Below are positions 7,285 through 7,617 of a stretch of DNA of 7,617 bases, in pieces. Positions within the stretch are counted from its first letter, which is position 1; each line of letters starts with the position of its first letter. The notes beneath the pieces were generated by a model that saw nothing but the letters and a program-made list of their open reading frames with translations, had not been told where the DNA came from and did not search any database. The position numbers and the translations under genes were made by a program. The stretch comes from Nitrospira sp. (GTDB lineage: Bacteria; Nitrospirota; Nitrospiria; Nitrospirales; Nitrospiraceae): positions 1 to 7,617 of the forward strand of contig VGXD01000094.1 of the NCBI GenBank assembly GCA_016873525.1, written 5' to 3'.

Positions 7285-7617
7285 AAAGCCTAAACCCGCT
7301 CCCTTGCGGGAACGGGACATCACCCGACACATCGCGCGGGCCTACTATAAAGAATTCGACCAGCTCATCGAAAGCGACGTCATCGTCGTGGGCGCCGGCC
7401 CCTCCGGCCTGATCTGCGCGAGGGACCTGGCTTCCATGGGCTTCCGCACCCTGATCGTGGAGCAGGCGCTCGCGCTGGGAGGCGGTTTCTGGTCCGGCGG
7501 CTACCTCATGAACAAGGCCACGATCTGCGCCACGGCCAATAAGATTCTGGATGAACTCGGCGTGCCCTGCCCGCCGGTCAAAGAATGCGAGGGCATGTAC
7601 CTCGTGGACCCGCCCCA
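7277..7617 (+). CDS. thi4: Thi4-family thiazole synthase, 3' end outside window
   Basis: Thi4 makes the ADP-thiazole carboxylate precursor of thiamine from NAD and glycine, with sulfur from sulfide or from the enzyme's own cysteine. About 113 codons are visible, which I estimate to be a bit under half the protein. After an N-terminal tail of about 33 residues comes a Rossmann strand and dinucleotide loop, DVIVVGAGPSG (34-44), an acidic residue ending the second strand (Glu62 in LIVEQ), and the GGGFWSGGYLMNK segment (68-80), typical of Thi4 rather than of other flavin-type oxidoreductases. The residue that separates suicide (Cys) from sulfide-using (His or other) enzymes lies beyond the window, so the sulfur source cannot be told. 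It is in the same direction as thiC and very probably in its riboswitch-controlled operon, and the IVP cassette lies between them. Confidence 0.9.
   Translation, partial: MSKKPKPAPLRERDITRHIARAYYKEFDQLIESDVIVVGAGPSGLICARDLASMGFRTLIVEQALALGGGFWSGGYLMNKATICATANKILDELGVPCPPVKECEGMYLVDPP

Overview
The window is a piece of a GC-rich bacterial chromosome. It holds five protein genes of ordinary metabolism and one small, AT-richer insert. The combination of thiC followed by a Thi4-type thiazole synthase, a long NadA, a bacterial IleRS and a ThiC with an extended N-terminus suggests Nitrospirota, perhaps a Nitrospira-like organism. That placement comes from gene content and general sequence feel, not from a search, so it is only moderately secure.

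Minus strand, read right to left (4344 to 1): nadA (quinolinate synthase), then ileS (isoleucyl-tRNA synthetase), then lspA (signal peptidase II, cut by the window start). ileS and lspA overlap by 4 bases (GTGA) and are surely translated together. nadA and ileS are separated by about 115-130 bases that contain a long inverted repeat.

Centre (4345-4874): a divergent intergenic regulatory region. On the plus strand it carries a sigma70-type promoter whose -35 sits inside a perfect 15-bp palindrome, a complete TPP riboswitch, a strong Rho-independent terminator directly behind it, and a leader with a 12-bp tandem duplication nested in a second inverted repeat. This is a classic transcription-attenuation arrangement for thiC.

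Plus strand (4875 to end): thiC (HMP-P synthase, pyrimidine branch of thiamine synthesis) and thi4 (ADP-thiazole synthase, thiazole branch, cut by the window end), under the same riboswitch. Between them lies a cassette of about 450 bp encoding a four-helix-bundle protein of the 23S-rRNA-intervening-sequence (IVP/S23) family. It is flanked by AT-rich TTCAATG-type inverted repeats that start right after the thiC stop and end at the thi4 ribosome binding site. This looks like a mobile insertion that sits in a thiamine operon without disrupting either neighbour.

Functional links: ThiC and Thi4 supply the two halves of thiamine. Thi4 enzymes consume NAD as a substrate, so divergent nadA (NAD precursor synthesis) next to a thi operon is metabolically sensible, though co-regulation is not shown. 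No tRNA, rRNA, CRISPR array or transposase was seen. The most unusual item is the IVP cassette and the possible remnant of a related repeat in the thiC leader.
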